Shown here one piece after another: positions 18,004 through 28,298 of a stretch of 64,000 nucleotides of DNA. Made by a program: the position numbers and the translations under genes. A model generated the notes under the pieces. It had not been told where the DNA came from, searched no databases, and saw only the letters and a program-made list of their open reading frames with translations. Origin of the DNA: Clostridium tertium (lineage in GTDB: Bacteria; Bacillota; Clostridia; Clostridiales; Clostridiaceae); the NCBI RefSeq assembly GCF_017873245.1, contig NZ_JAGGJY010000017.1, positions 1 to 64,000 on the forward strand, given 5' to 3'. The stretch's first letter is position 1. Each line of letters begins with the position of its first letter.

Positions 18004-18366
18004 ATGAGTAGAGAAATGAATAAGTTAATATTTAAGTTGGTAAAATATGATTTAATAGCAGGATTCATTTTTGTACTTATAGTATCCCTTCTGATTAATT
18101 TAAAAGTGGCGCTTATTTTTTTATTAGGTTTAATGATATCATTATTAAATACAATAGCTAGTGGCTTAATTTTAGAATACTCTTTAAGTAATAATAAAAA
18201 AACATTATTAGCTTTTAGTTATATTATAAGAATAGCTACTATCATTATTATAGCATTGCCATTTTTAAATAACTTAATACAACTAATGGCATATCTTATA
18301 GGATATTTATCACATTTTATTTTTATTGTATTCTATTCGATAAGAACAGGGAAAGGAAGTGATTAG
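18004..18366 (+). CDS. atpI: ATP synthase subunit I family protein
   Basis: A 120-residue very hydrophobic protein with four predicted membrane spans and a short basic N-terminus. It is the first gene of the ATP synthase operon and ends exactly where atpB begins (stop TAG directly followed by the GTG start). Position, size and topology fit the AtpI accessory family, which helps assemble the c-ring or brings in cations; the sequence itself is weakly conserved. RBS GGGTGAGG precedes the ATG. Confidence 0.8.
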   Translation: MSREMNKLIFKLVKYDLIAGFIFVLIVSLLINLKVALIFLLGLMISLLNTIASGLILEYSLSNNKKTLLAFSYIIRIATIIIIALPFLNNLIQLMAYLIGYLSHFIFIVFYSIRTGKGSD

Positions 18367-19065
18367 GTGGAACCACTAGAACCTATTTGGTCTTACGCTA
18401 TTGGACCTATTAAACTTGAAATAGTTCCTGAAGTGGTAATGCAGTGGATAACTATTGTATTAATAGCTATTATTGCTATATGGGCAACAAGAAATATGAA
18501 GCTTAGGCCTAATAAAAAACAAGCTGTAGTGGAATCTATATACACTATGCTAAAAAATGTAGTTACAGCAAATATGGGAGAGGAATTTTTAGACATTATT
18601 CCTTTTATAGGAAGTTTAGCAGTGTTTTTATTATTTATGAATTTTACTGGACTGATAGGACTACCTGTACCTACCAAAAACTTTAGTGTAACAGTAGCAT
18701 TAGCTTTAATAACTTTTTATATGGTACAGTTTTATACAATTCGAAAGTACGGTTTAAAAAGTTATTTTGGAGGATATACGTTCCCCCTTGCTATAATTAC
18801 ACCAATAAATATATTAGAAAGAATAATGCTTCCTGTATCATTAGCACTGAGATTATTCGGTAATATACTTGCAGCTACATTCTTAGTAGAGTTATGTTAT
18901 GAAGCACTAAATCATATAGGATTTATAGCTCAAATAGGAATACCTGTGCCTTTACATGCGTATTTTGATATTTTTGATGGTGGTATTCAAACAATAATTT
19001 TTATAATGTTAACCATGATAAATATCAAAATGATAGCAGAGCATTCAGGACATACAGAACATTAA
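18367..19065 (+). CDS. atpB: ATP synthase Fo subunit a
   Basis: A 232-residue membrane protein forming the ion half-channels next to the c-ring. The essential arginine lies in the ALRLFGNILAATFLVEL helix, and the C-terminal helix IQTIIFIMLTMINIKMIAEH is typical of subunit a. Five to six membrane spans are predicted. It starts with GTG at 18367 immediately after the atpI stop, which implies translational coupling. Confidence 0.95.
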   Translation: MEPLEPIWSYAIGPIKLEIVPEVVMQWITIVLIAIIAIWATRNMKLRPNKKQAVVESIYTMLKNVVTANMGEEFLDIIPFIGSLAVFLLFMNFTGLIGLPVPTKNFSVTVALALITFYMVQFYTIRKYGLKSYFGGYTFPLAIITPINILERIMLPVSLALRLFGNILAATFLVELCYEALNHIGFIAQIGIPVPLHAYFDIFDGGIQTIIFIMLTMINIKMIAEHSGHTEH

Positions 19066-19139
19066 ATTTAATTAAGTATTATATTAATTTATCAATTATA
19101 TAATTATTATTTTGTTTTATATTAAAGGAGGATTTTATT

Positions 19140-19370
19140 ATGGAAATATCAATGAGAGCATTAGGAGCAGCTATAGCTGTATTAGTAGGTATAGGAGCTG
19201 CAATTGGAATAGGAAATGCAACAGCTAAAGCTGTAGAAGGAATATCAAGACAACCAGAAGCAAGTGGTAAGATAACTACTGCATTAATGCTTGGATCAGC
19301 TTTCGCAGAAGCAACTGCTATTTACGGTTTATTAGTATCAATCCTTTTAATATTCGTTGGAGTAAAATAG
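19140..19370 (+). CDS. atpE: ATP synthase Fo subunit c
   Basis: A 76-residue hairpin of two membrane helices joined by the polar loop SRQPEASGK. The ion-binding carboxylate is E57 in [11 protein letters not shown]. The residues that mark sodium-binding c subunits are missing: the position of Ilyobacter Gln32 is I24, and the Ser after the Glu is A58. I therefore infer proton coupling, although T59 is kept. It forms the rotor ring in the membrane. It has a strong RBS (AAAGGAGG) and a 74-nt gap upstream, as is usual for this highly expressed subunit. Confidence 0.97.
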   Translation: MEISMRALGAAIAVLVGIGAAIGIGNATAKAVEGISRQPEASGKITTALMLGSAFAEATAIYGLLVSILLIFVGVK

Positions 19371-19403
19371 TGTCTTAGGGCTCCAGAAGGGAGGCAATAA
19401 TAT

Positions 19404-19892
19404 ATGTTAATGGAAATAAACCCTAGTACCCTTATAGCCACTATAATTAACTTTATTATTCTTTTTGCAATTCTAAAGTATTTCTTTTTCGATAAAGTTA
19501 AGGCTATTATTGATGAAAGGGAAAATCTGATTAATGAACAATTAGATAATGCTGAAGAAGAGGCTGAAAAGGCTAGAATACTGGCTATAGAAAATGAAAG
19601 AGTATTAAAAAATGCTAGAGAAGAAGGGAAGTTAATTACAGAAAGACATAAGCAAAAAGCTGAAAAGATATATGATGAAATAGTTGAAGAAGCTAATCAA
19701 GAAGCTAAAATAATCTTAGAAAGAGCTAAGGTTGAAATAAATAGAGAAAAAGAAAAAGTAGAATATCAATTAAAGAAGGAAGCTATAGATTTAGCTATTG
19801 AACTTTCTAAAAAGGTTATAGAAAAAAATATAGATGAAGAAAAAAATAGAGAGTTAATTGGAGAATTTATAACTAAGGTAGGTAATTCATAA
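19404..19892 (+). CDS. atpF: ATP synthase Fo subunit b
   Basis: A 162-residue stator protein: one N-terminal membrane helix (about 8-27, TLIATIINFIILFAILKYFF) followed by a long charged coiled coil that reaches up to the delta subunit. Length is normal. I prefer the ATG at 19404 (9 nt from GGGAGG) over the ATG at 19410. The stop overlaps the start of atpH by one base, so the two are translationally coupled. Confidence 0.95.
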   Translation: MLMEINPSTLIATIINFIILFAILKYFFFDKVKAIIDERENLINEQLDNAEEEAEKARILAIENERVLKNAREEGKLITERHKQKAEKIYDEIVEEANQEAKIILERAKVEINREKEKVEYQLKKEAIDLAIELSKKVIEKNIDEEKNRELIGEFITKVGNS

Positions 19893-20431
19893 TGTATGAA
19901 TATTTAGACCGTAGATATGCATTAGCTCTATATGAAGTGGCTGAACAAAAAGGGAAAGTTCAACAGTATCTACAAGATTTACGAGAAATTTGTAATCTTA
20001 TAGAAACAAATAAGGAATTCTACGAAGTAATTAAGCACCCTCAAATTAGTACTAAAAAGAAAAAAAGAACTTTTATAAATATTTTTAAAGGACATATAGA
20101 CGAGGAATTATTATCATTTTTATTAATTCTTATAGAGAAAGATAGAATACTTTATTTAAAAGAAAAGCTTAAAGAAATGGAAAAAATTGATTTAGAGCGA
20201 AAAAATACTTTAAATGGTATTGTAAAAACTACAGTTCCTTTAACTCAAGAAGAGTTCAATAATTTGATAGAAACATTAGAAGAAAAGTATAATAAAAACA
20301 TTATATTAGAGCAAATTATTGATGAAAATATTCTTGGAGGAATATATGTAAGAGTTAATAATGATGTTATAGATGGAACGGTTAAATCTAAATTAGATGA
20401 ACTAAAAGATTTAATGCTTAGAACAGAATAG
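19892..20431 (+). CDS. atpH: ATP synthase F1 subunit delta
   Basis: A 179-residue OSCP/delta protein that joins the b stalk to the top of the alpha-beta hexamer. It has the N-terminal helical bundle beginning [19 protein letters not shown] and a C-terminal segment with [26 protein letters not shown], the most conserved part of the family. Its ATG overlaps the atpF stop. Confidence 0.95.
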   Translation: MYEYLDRRYALALYEVAEQKGKVQQYLQDLREICNLIETNKEFYEVIKHPQISTKKKKRTFINIFKGHIDEELLSFLLILIEKDRILYLKEKLKEMEKIDLERKNTLNGIVKTTVPLTQEEFNNLIETLEEKYNKNIILEQIIDENILGGIYVRVNNDVIDGTVKSKLDELKDLMLRTE

Positions 20432-20441
20432 AGGTGAAGGT

Positions 20442-21956
20442 ATGAATATTAAGCCTGAAGAAATAACTTCCATAATCAAAAAGGAAATAGAAAGATATGA
20501 AAAAGAAATAAAAACTGTAGATTCAGGTACTATAATCCAAATTGGTGATGGTATAGCAAGAGTTTATGGATTAGATGATTGTATGGAAGGTGAATTATTA
20601 GAATTCCCTAATAATGTTTATGGTATGGCTCTAAACCTAGAGCAAGATAACGTAGGGTGTGTTCTTTTAGGATCAGAAGAAGGAATTAGAGAAGGCGATA
20701 TAGTTAAAAGAACTAATAAAATAGTTGAAGTACCAGTAGGTGAAGCATTATTAGGAAGAGTAGTTAACTCATTAGGAGACCCTATAGATGGAAAGGGACC
20801 AATAAATAACTCTGGTTATAGACCAATAGAAGTTCCAGCTCCTAGTATTATAGATAGAAGTTCAGTTAACGAACCTTTACAAACAGGAATAAAAGCAATA
20901 GACTCCATGATTCCTATAGGTAAAGGACAAAGAGAACTTATAATTGGTGATAGACAAACAGGTAAGACTGCTATAGCCCTAGATACAATTTTAAATCAAA
21001 AAGGTAAAGATGTAATTTGTATATATGTTGCTATTGGACAAAAACAATCAACAGTTGCAAATATCGTAAATACTTTAGAAGAATTTGGTGCCTTAGATTA
21101 TTCAATAGTTGTAAGTGGTACAGCGTCTGAATCAGCACCATTGCAATATTTAGCACCTTATGCAGGATGTAGTATGGGTGAATATTTTATGCATCAAGGA
21201 AAAGATGTACTTATAATATATGATGATCTTTCTAAACATGCAGTAGCTTATAGAACAATGTCACTACTACTTAGGAGACCACCAGGTAGAGAAGCTTATC
21301 CAGGAGATGTTTTCTATATTCATTCAAGACTTTTAGAAAGAGCTGCAAAGCTATCTAAAGAAAATGGTGGAGGATCATTAACAGCTCTTCCAATAATAGA
21401 AACATTGGCTGGAGATGTAACTGCTTATATACCAACTAACGTTATATCAATAACAGATGGTCAAATATTCTTAGAATCTGATTTATTCCATTCTGGACAA
21501 AGACCAGCAGTTAACGCTGGTATATCAGTATCAAGAGTTGGTGGAAATGCTCAAATTAAAGCAATGAAACAAGTTTCAGGAACTTTAAGACTTGAGTTAG
21601 CTCAATATAGAGAACTTGAATCTTTTGCTCAATTTGGTTCAGATTTAGATAAAGATTCTAAGAAGAGACTTGAAAAAGGTAAGAGACTAGTTGAAGTATT
21701 AAAACAAGATCAATACTCACCTATGGCAGTAGAAAAACAAATTGTAATTTTATATGCAATAGTAAAAGACTTCTTATCAGATATTAAAGTTATGGATGTT
21801 AGAAAGTTTGAGAAAGAACTTTTAGAATATATGGATACTCACCATAGAGAATTATTAAAGAAAATAGTAGATGTAAAATCATTAACAGATGAAATAAAGA
21901 CAGAATTAGAAAACTCTATTGTAGAGTTTAAGAAATTATTCTTACAAGATGCATAG
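20442..21956 (+). CDS. atpA: ATP synthase F1 subunit alpha
   Basis: A 504-residue non-catalytic nucleotide-binding subunit of F1. The P-loop is [13 protein letters not shown] near residue 170, and the [18 protein letters not shown] beta-barrel start, [14 protein letters not shown] and the C-terminal helical domain are all present. Normal length. It is 10 nt after atpH with RBS GAGGTGAAGG. Confidence 0.98.
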   Translation: MNIKPEEITSIIKKEIERYEKEIKTVDSGTIIQIGDGIARVYGLDDCMEGELLEFPNNVYGMALNLEQDNVGCVLLGSEEGIREGDIVKRTNKIVEVPVGEALLGRVVNSLGDPIDGKGPINNSGYRPIEVPAPSIIDRSSVNEPLQTGIKAIDSMIPIGKGQRELIIGDRQTGKTAIALDTILNQKGKDVICIYVAIGQKQSTVANIVNTLEEFGALDYSIVVSGTASESAPLQYLAPYAGCSMGEYFMHQGKDVLIIYDDLSKHAVAYRTMSLLLRRPPGREAYPGDVFYIHSRLLERAAKLSKENGGGSLTALPIIETLAGDVTAYIPTNVISITDGQIFLESDLFHSGQRPAVNAGISVSRVGGNAQIKAMKQVSGTLRLELAQYRELESFAQFGSDLDKDSKKRLEKGKRLVEVLKQDQYSPMAVEKQIVILYAIVKDFLSDIKVMDVRKFEKELLEYMDTHHRELLKKIVDVKSLTDEIKTELENSIVEFKKLFLQDA

Positions 21957-21992
21957 CTTAAATAGCTATGCACTTCTTTAGGAGGTGGAAAT

Positions 21993-22844
21993 TTGGGATC
22001 AGCAGGACTTATAGAAATAAAAAGAAGAATAAAGTCGGTTGAAAGTACAAGAAAGATAACAAAAGCTATGAATCTTGTAGCCACTTCTAAACTTAGAAAA
22101 GCAAGGAAAGAGCTTAATGATAATGAAGAATACTATAAATTATGTGAAGAGATATTAATTAATTTAATGTCAGCATTACCAGAAGACTATGAGAGTTCTT
22201 TCTTTAAGAAAGCTTCTAAAGATTTAGATAAACTATATATTGTTATAGCTTCTGATACAGGTCTTTGTGGAGGCTTCAATGGAAATATAGCTAGTAGTAT
22301 GAATGAAATGATCAAAGATAAAGGATCAGCTAGAATAGTTGTTGCAGGAAGTAAGGGAATTTCTTATATGAAGAAATATGGATTTGATACAGTTAGAGAA
22401 TATGTAGAAATTCCAGATATACCTACAATAAAAGAAGTAAGATCTATATACGATGATGCTTTATATATGTTTAAAACTGGAGAAATAGGTGAAGTTAATA
22501 TAGTTTTCACAGAATTTAAATCTCCTATAAAGCAAGAAGTAAAGATAGAAAGATTATTTCCAATGGATATAGAAAATAAAAAGTCAGAACAATTATTAAT
22601 TGAACCTAGTTTAGAAGAGGTTTTAAATTCAAGTTTAGATGTATATTTTAAGAGTAAATTAAGAAGAGCTATGCTGCATTCAAAAGTTAGCGAACAAAAT
22701 GCTAGAATGACTGCTATGGACGGAGCAACACAAAATGCTAATGACATATTACAATCTTTAAACCTTAAGTACAATAGAATAAGACAAGGAATGATAACAC
22801 AAGAGATATCAGAGATTGTAGGAGGCGCAGAAGCTCAAAAATAG
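21993..22844 (+). CDS. atpG: ATP synthase F1 subunit gamma
   Basis: A 283-residue central rotor shaft. The N-terminal helix begins GLIEIKRRIKSVESTRKITK and the C-terminal helix carries ARMTAMDGATQNANDI, both signature segments; SDTGLCGGFNGNI forms the Rossmann-like middle part. The start codon is TTG at 21993, 5 nt after AGGAGGTG. Confidence 0.97.
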   Translation: MGSAGLIEIKRRIKSVESTRKITKAMNLVATSKLRKARKELNDNEEYYKLCEEILINLMSALPEDYESSFFKKASKDLDKLYIVIASDTGLCGGFNGNIASSMNEMIKDKGSARIVVAGSKGISYMKKYGFDTVREYVEIPDIPTIKEVRSIYDDALYMFKTGEIGEVNIVFTEFKSPIKQEVKIERLFPMDIENKKSEQLLIEPSLEEVLNSSLDVYFKSKLRRAMLHSKVSEQNARMTAMDGATQNANDILQSLNLKYNRIRQGMITQEISEIVGGAEAQK

Positions 22845-22847
22845 TAA

Positions 22848-24251
<1,404 letters not shown>

Positions 24252-24262
24252 GGGATGGAATT

Positions 24263-24667
24263 ATGAGTAAAACTTTTAATATAAGTATAATCTCCCCAGG
24301 AAAAGAACCTTTAAAATTAGAAGCTGAAAGTTTAATTACGTTGACTAAAGATGGTGAAATTGAATTCAAAGCAAATCATGCTCCTATAATATTAAGTACT
24401 ATTCCAACTACTACATTAATAATAAATGGAACTATGAAAGAAAGAATATTTACATCATCAGGAATAATTTATTTAAAAGATAATCAATTAAAGTTTTGTT
24501 GTGATGCTGTAGAGAGAGAGTCTGATATAGATGTAGATAGGGCAGAAAAGTCAAAGGAAAGAGCAGAAAAAAGGTTAAAAGAAGATAAAAATATAGATGT
24601 TGAAAGAGCTAAAAGGGCATTGGCAAGAGCTAATGCAAGAATTAGTACTATAAGTATTAATCATTAG
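24263..24667 (+). CDS. atpC: ATP synthase F1 subunit epsilon
   Basis: A 134-residue regulatory rotor subunit with an N-terminal beta-sandwich (FNISIISPGKEPLKLEAE) and a C-terminal two-helix arm (about 90-134, rich in Arg/Ala: RAKRALARANARI) that can extend to inhibit ATP hydrolysis. It ends the operon and is followed by a strong terminator. Confidence 0.95.
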   Translation: MSKTFNISIISPGKEPLKLEAESLITLTKDGEIEFKANHAPIILSTIPTTTLIINGTMKERIFTSSGIIYLKDNQLKFCCDAVERESDIDVDRAEKSKERAEKRLKEDKNIDVERAKRALARANARISTISINH

Positions 24668-24671
24668 TTTT

Positions 24672-24716
24672 AAATAGAGGGATAAAAGAAATAGAATTTC
24701 TTTTATCCCTCTATTT
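24672..24716 (+). terminator. Terminator of the atp operon
   Basis: A 21-bp perfect stem (24672-24692 with 24696-24716) with a 3-nt loop is followed by more T residues, 5 nt after the atpC stop. Confidence 0.92.
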
Positions 24717-24859
24717 TTTATATAATCAATTTAGATTTGTATAAATAGTGACAATTAATCACAAATTTCAACTAAATCTATATATTATATTATAGCTATT
24801 AATTTTGAATAAAAAAAAATAAACTGGACAATAATTAAATAGAAAGGTAGGGGTATATT

Positions 24860-25507
24860 GTGAAGAATGTTATGAAATTAATGTTTGTTTTAAGCTTATC
24901 TTTATTAATTATTGGTGCAGCTCCAATTAAATCTGAGTCGAACTCAGATAATTTTGATTTTATGGAAACTGAATTTATAAAAAACAGTGATTTTATTCAA
25001 AATGGTATTAAGGTGGAATATAGTATAGGTCAACCTGTTAATAAAGAGTTTTCTTTACTTAAAGAAAATTTAAAAAAAAGTTTTGGGCAATATATAGAAG
25101 CTAATGAAAATATCATTGTTTATAAAGATTTAATTAAAGAAATAAAGGTAGTAGTATGGAGTAATGATGAAGACACTAAAGTTCAAATTACTTATATAAA
25201 TAATGATAAAAATGCTAATACTTTTCAATTAAAACAAGAATTAAAACAAATACAAAATATTGCAGCAAAAAATATAAAATATTTTAATTTTATAAAGGTA
25301 AAAATAATAGAAGACCAAAAGCAGAATCTTTTAGATACACTAAAGAACAATATAGATATGAAAACTCTGGAAGTATTAAATATTCATAATGGGTCAGTAG
25401 GAAAAGCAGAGCTATATGATGGAAATAAAATTAATATGGGATTTACTAAATATGATACAGGAGAATATTTAATTATAGGAACACCAGTGATATTCGTAAC
25501 ATACTAA
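24860..25507 (+). CDS. YwmB-like (TATA-box-binding-like fold) secreted protein
   Basis: A 215-residue protein with an N-terminal signal or anchor segment (about 5-22, LMFVLSLSLLIIGAAP) and a charged remainder. Sequence similarity is too low for a motif call by eye. Its place between atpC and murA-spoIID is exactly that of B. subtilis ywmB (DUF1779, TATA-box-binding-like fold), and size and topology agree. The function of that family is unknown; its linkage to murA and spoIID suggests the cell envelope or spore. GTG start at 24860 with GGTAGGGG upstream. It is 21 nt before the murA start, so they are probably one operon. Confidence 0.75.
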   Translation: MKNVMKLMFVLSLSLLIIGAAPIKSESNSDNFDFMETEFIKNSDFIQNGIKVEYSIGQPVNKEFSLLKENLKKSFGQYIEANENIIVYKDLIKEIKVVVWSNDEDTKVQITYINNDKNANTFQLKQELKQIQNIAAKNIKYFNFIKVKIIEDQKQNLLDTLKNNIDMKTLEVLNIHNGSVGKAELYDGNKINMGFTKYDTGEYLIIGTPVIFVTY

Positions 25508-25528
25508 CAATTCATTATGGAGGACAAT

Positions 25529-26788
25529 ATGGAAAAAATTATAGTTGAAGGTGGGAATAAACTAAATGGTGAAGTGAATATTAGTTTAGCTAAAAATTCT
25601 GTTTTACCAATAATAGTTGCAAGTATTTTAAGTCCAAATGATATAATTATTCAAAATGCACCTATGTTAGAAGATGTAGTAGTTTTAACTGATTTATTAT
25701 CAGGAATGAATTGTCAAATTGAGAATGACTCAAATGGCGATTTAAAAATAAATACTGATAGCATTAAAGAAACAGATATGAATAGTGAACTAATAAGAAA
25801 GATGAGAGCATCTTTCTTAATTATGGGACCTATGTTATCTAGATTTGGAAGATGTAAAATATCAATGCCAGGAGGCTGCAACATAGGTAGTAGGCCCATC
25901 GATTTACATTTAAAAGGATTCAAACTCTTAGGTGCAGAAATTGAAATGGGACATGGTTTTGTTGAAGCCAAAGCTAAAAAACTTAAAGGAAATAGAATAT
26001 ATTTAGATTTTCCATCTGTTGGTGCAACTGAAAATATTTTAATGGCATCTGTTTTAGCACAAGGTACAACGATTATTGAAAATGCAGCTGAAGAACCAGA
26101 AATATGGGATTTAGCTAACTTTTTGAATTCAATGGGAGCAAAAATTCATGGAGCTGGAATGGGGAAAATAACTGTAGAAGGTGTCAAAGAATTAAAAGGG
26201 GTAACTTATAAACCAATATATGATAGAGTTGAAGCTGGAACATTCATGGTAGCAGCAGCTATAACAAATAGTAAGATTACTATAAATGGAGCTAATGAAG
26301 AACAATTAAGACCAACTATAGAAAAATTAAAAGAATGTGGGGTAAAATTTAAGAGTATAAAAGAGGATGTTATGCTGGTTGATGGAACAGGAAAAAAGAG
26401 TCCTGTTGATATAAAAACATTACCTTATCCTGGATTCCCTACAGATATGCAAGCTCAAATGATGACATTATTGGCTGTAACAAAGGGATCAAGTATCATA
26501 ACAGAAACTGTATTTGAAAATAGGTTTATGCATGTTGCTGAATTAGTAAGAATGGGTGCGAGCATAAAAATAGATGGAAGAACTGCAATAATAGAAGGTG
26601 TTGAATCGCTAACCGGCTGTGAGGTAAAAGCCACAGATTTAAGAGCCGGGGCAGCTATGATACTAGCTGGACTAGTAGCGCAAGGTGAAACTGAAATTAG
26701 TGATATATATCACATAGATAGAGGATATGTGAATATAGAAGGAAAGTTTAGAGGCTTAGGAGCTAATATATACAGGGTTGACAGATAA
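25529..26788 (+). CDS. murA: UDP-N-acetylglucosamine 1-carboxyvinyltransferase
   Basis: A 419-residue enolpyruvyl transferase that commits UDP-GlcNAc to peptidoglycan synthesis using phosphoenolpyruvate. The fosfomycin-sensitive cysteine is C117 in MPGGCNIGSRPIDLH. Other family segments are LAKNSVLPII at the N-terminus, YPGFPTDMQAQMM and the C-terminal DLRAGAAMILAGLVAQG. I start at the ATG at 25529 because GGAGGAC lies 4 nt upstream; the ATG at 25517 overlaps that site. Cytosolic. The neighbouring spoIID suggests this is the murAA-type copy. Confidence 0.97.
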   Translation: MEKIIVEGGNKLNGEVNISLAKNSVLPIIVASILSPNDIIIQNAPMLEDVVVLTDLLSGMNCQIENDSNGDLKINTDSIKETDMNSELIRKMRASFLIMGPMLSRFGRCKISMPGGCNIGSRPIDLHLKGFKLLGAEIEMGHGFVEAKAKKLKGNRIYLDFPSVGATENILMASVLAQGTTIIENAAEEPEIWDLANFLNSMGAKIHGAGMGKITVEGVKELKGVTYKPIYDRVEAGTFMVAAAITNSKITINGANEEQLRPTIEKLKECGVKFKSIKEDVMLVDGTGKKSPVDIKTLPYPGFPTDMQAQMMTLLAVTKGSSIITETVFENRFMHVAELVRMGASIKIDGRTAIIEGVESLTGCEVKATDLRAGAAMILAGLVAQGETEISDIYHIDRGYVNIEGKFRGLGANIYRVDR

Positions 26789-26821
26789 ATATATTTTAAA
26801 TAAATATGGCTATATTCACCT

Positions 26822-26859
26822 AAATAAAGAACTTAGAATTAGATCTAGGTTCTTTATTT
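26822..26859 (+). terminator. Terminator after murA
   Basis: A 16-bp stem (26822-26837 with 26844-26859, one G-T pair) with a 6-nt loop, followed by TTTTT. Confidence 0.88.
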
Positions 26860-26905
26860 TTTTATATTAGTTCAAGATAACTTAACATAAAAAATAAAAA
26901 ATAAA

Positions 26906-26933
26906 GTATACTTAATGAATTTTCACATATATT
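26906..26933 (+). promoter_or_regulatory. Candidate sigma-E promoter of spoIID
   Basis: CATATATT at 26926-26933 differs from the sigma-E -10 consensus (CATACAHT) at one place, and GTATACT at 26906-26912 is a weak -35 with 13-nt spacing. spoIID is a sigma-E gene in Bacillus and clostridia. AT-richness makes chance matches common. Confidence 0.35.
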
Positions 26934-26966
26934 AAATTGTATTTATTTAATTAGGAGGCGATGTGA

Positions 26967-28013
26967 TTGAAAAATAAATTAAGTTCAATAGAAGGGTTGA
27001 TATCTCTTATTTTTTTTAGCGCTCTAGTCTTAATATCTATGATTGCAATTCCAATGTTTGTGATTAAGTCTTATCCAGTCAGTGCACTTGAAGAAACACA
27101 AGTAGATAATACAGATGTAAATACTGAAGTAAAAGAAAATAATTTTGTAACTTTAACAGGAAATGATGTTATAAAAGTTCATTTGACAAAGGAAGATAAA
27201 ATAATAGAAATTCCTTTAGAAGAGTATGTAAAGAGTGTAGTATCAGGTGAAATGCTAGCTAGCTTTGAATCAGAAGCTTTAAAGGCACAGGCGGTAGCTG
27301 CAAGAACATATGTAGCAGCAAAAAAAACTAGACCTTGCAATGAAGCTAAGGGAGGAGATGTATGTGATACTACTCACTGTCAAGTCTTTATAACTAAAGA
27401 AAGTCGATTAGAAAAATGGGGTGATCAAGGAAATGAATATTGGGCTAAAATATCAGAAGCTGTTGATGCAACAAAAGGTATGGTTTTAACATATGATAAT
27501 GAATTAGTACAATATCCACAATTTTTCTCTACAAGTTCAGGAATGACGGAAAATGCTGTGGATGTATTTTCAAGCGCTGTTCCTTATTTAGTATCTACAG
27601 AAAGTAAGGGAGAAGAAATAGCACCTAAATTTACAAGTGAGTTTTCATTTGATATTTCTAAGTTTGTAAGTAATATAAATTCAAAATATGAAGATGCAAA
27701 AATAAGTGAAGAAAATTTACAAAATGATATAGAAATTTTAGGTAGAAGTGATGCAGGCGGAGTAAAGGAAATAAGATTTGGAGGAGCAAAAGTTAAGGGC
27801 TCAGATTTTAGATTGGCATTTGGATTAAGTTCAACTAATTTTCAATTTACTATAAATGGTGATAAGATAATATTTAATTGCAAAGGATACGGTCATGGCG
27901 TTGGTATGAGTCAATGGGGAGCAAATGTTATGGCTAAGGATGGAAAGGGATATGAAGAGATATTGAAGCATTACTATACAGGGATTGAGTTAAAAGAGGT
28001 AAAGTTTAATTGA
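26967..28013 (+). CDS. spoIID: Stage II sporulation protein D (lytic transglycosylase)
   Basis: A 348-residue mother-cell enzyme that cuts septal peptidoglycan during engulfment. One membrane anchor spans about 10-35. The catalytic region begins SVVSGEMLASFESEALKAQA (the Glu acts in cleavage), the zinc/structural part includes DVCDTTHCQVF, and the C-terminus has GYGHGVGMSQWGAN. Normal length. The start is TTG at 26967, 6 nt after AGGAGGCG. It works with SpoIIM, SpoIIP and the SpoIIQ channel; spoIIQ follows directly. A sigma-E-like promoter lies upstream. Confidence 0.95.
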   Translation: MKNKLSSIEGLISLIFFSALVLISMIAIPMFVIKSYPVSALEETQVDNTDVNTEVKENNFVTLTGNDVIKVHLTKEDKIIEIPLEEYVKSVVSGEMLASFESEALKAQAVAARTYVAAKKTRPCNEAKGGDVCDTTHCQVFITKESRLEKWGDQGNEYWAKISEAVDATKGMVLTYDNELVQYPQFFSTSSGMTENAVDVFSSAVPYLVSTESKGEEIAPKFTSEFSFDISKFVSNINSKYEDAKISEENLQNDIEILGRSDAGGVKEIRFGGAKVKGSDFRLAFGLSSTNFQFTINGDKIIFNCKGYGHGVGMSQWGANVMAKDGKGYEEILKHYYTGIELKEVKFN

Positions 28014-28081
28014 ATTTTATTTAGTAGCAAATAGGAAGAGTATAGATAAAATTCATAATTTAAATATAAATATATTATAAG

Positions 28082-28126
28082 GAAGTAAGATATAAGGCTA
28101 TATGAAATTGCATTATATCTTACTTC
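28082..28126 (+). terminator. Terminator after spoIID
   Basis: A 14-bp stem (28082-28095 with 28113-28126) and 17-nt loop are followed by TTTTTT. Confidence 0.82.
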
Positions 28127-28249
28127 TTTTTTATTTTAAGATAATAAAATTAAAACTTATTAATTGATCTTATTAAATACTAATTTTTAATATGATTACT
28201 AGAAATGTTGGTAAATGTAGAAATTTGGTGTAAATAAATCCATTTTCAA

Positions 28250-28280
28250 GTGTATTAATTTATTAGAACGGGCAAGAATA
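28250..28280 (+). promoter_or_regulatory. Candidate sigma-F promoter of spoIIQ
   Basis: The -10 GGCAAGAATA (28271-28280) fits every position of the sigma-F/G type pattern GGNRANAHTW, and GTGTA at 28250-28254 is a near match to GYWTA with 16-nt spacing. spoIIQ is a forespore sigma-F gene in Bacillus. The implied leader is very short (about 14 nt) because the RBS AGGAGGTG starts almost at once. Confidence 0.5.
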
Positions 28281-28298
28281 CAAAAAGGAGGTGTTGAT

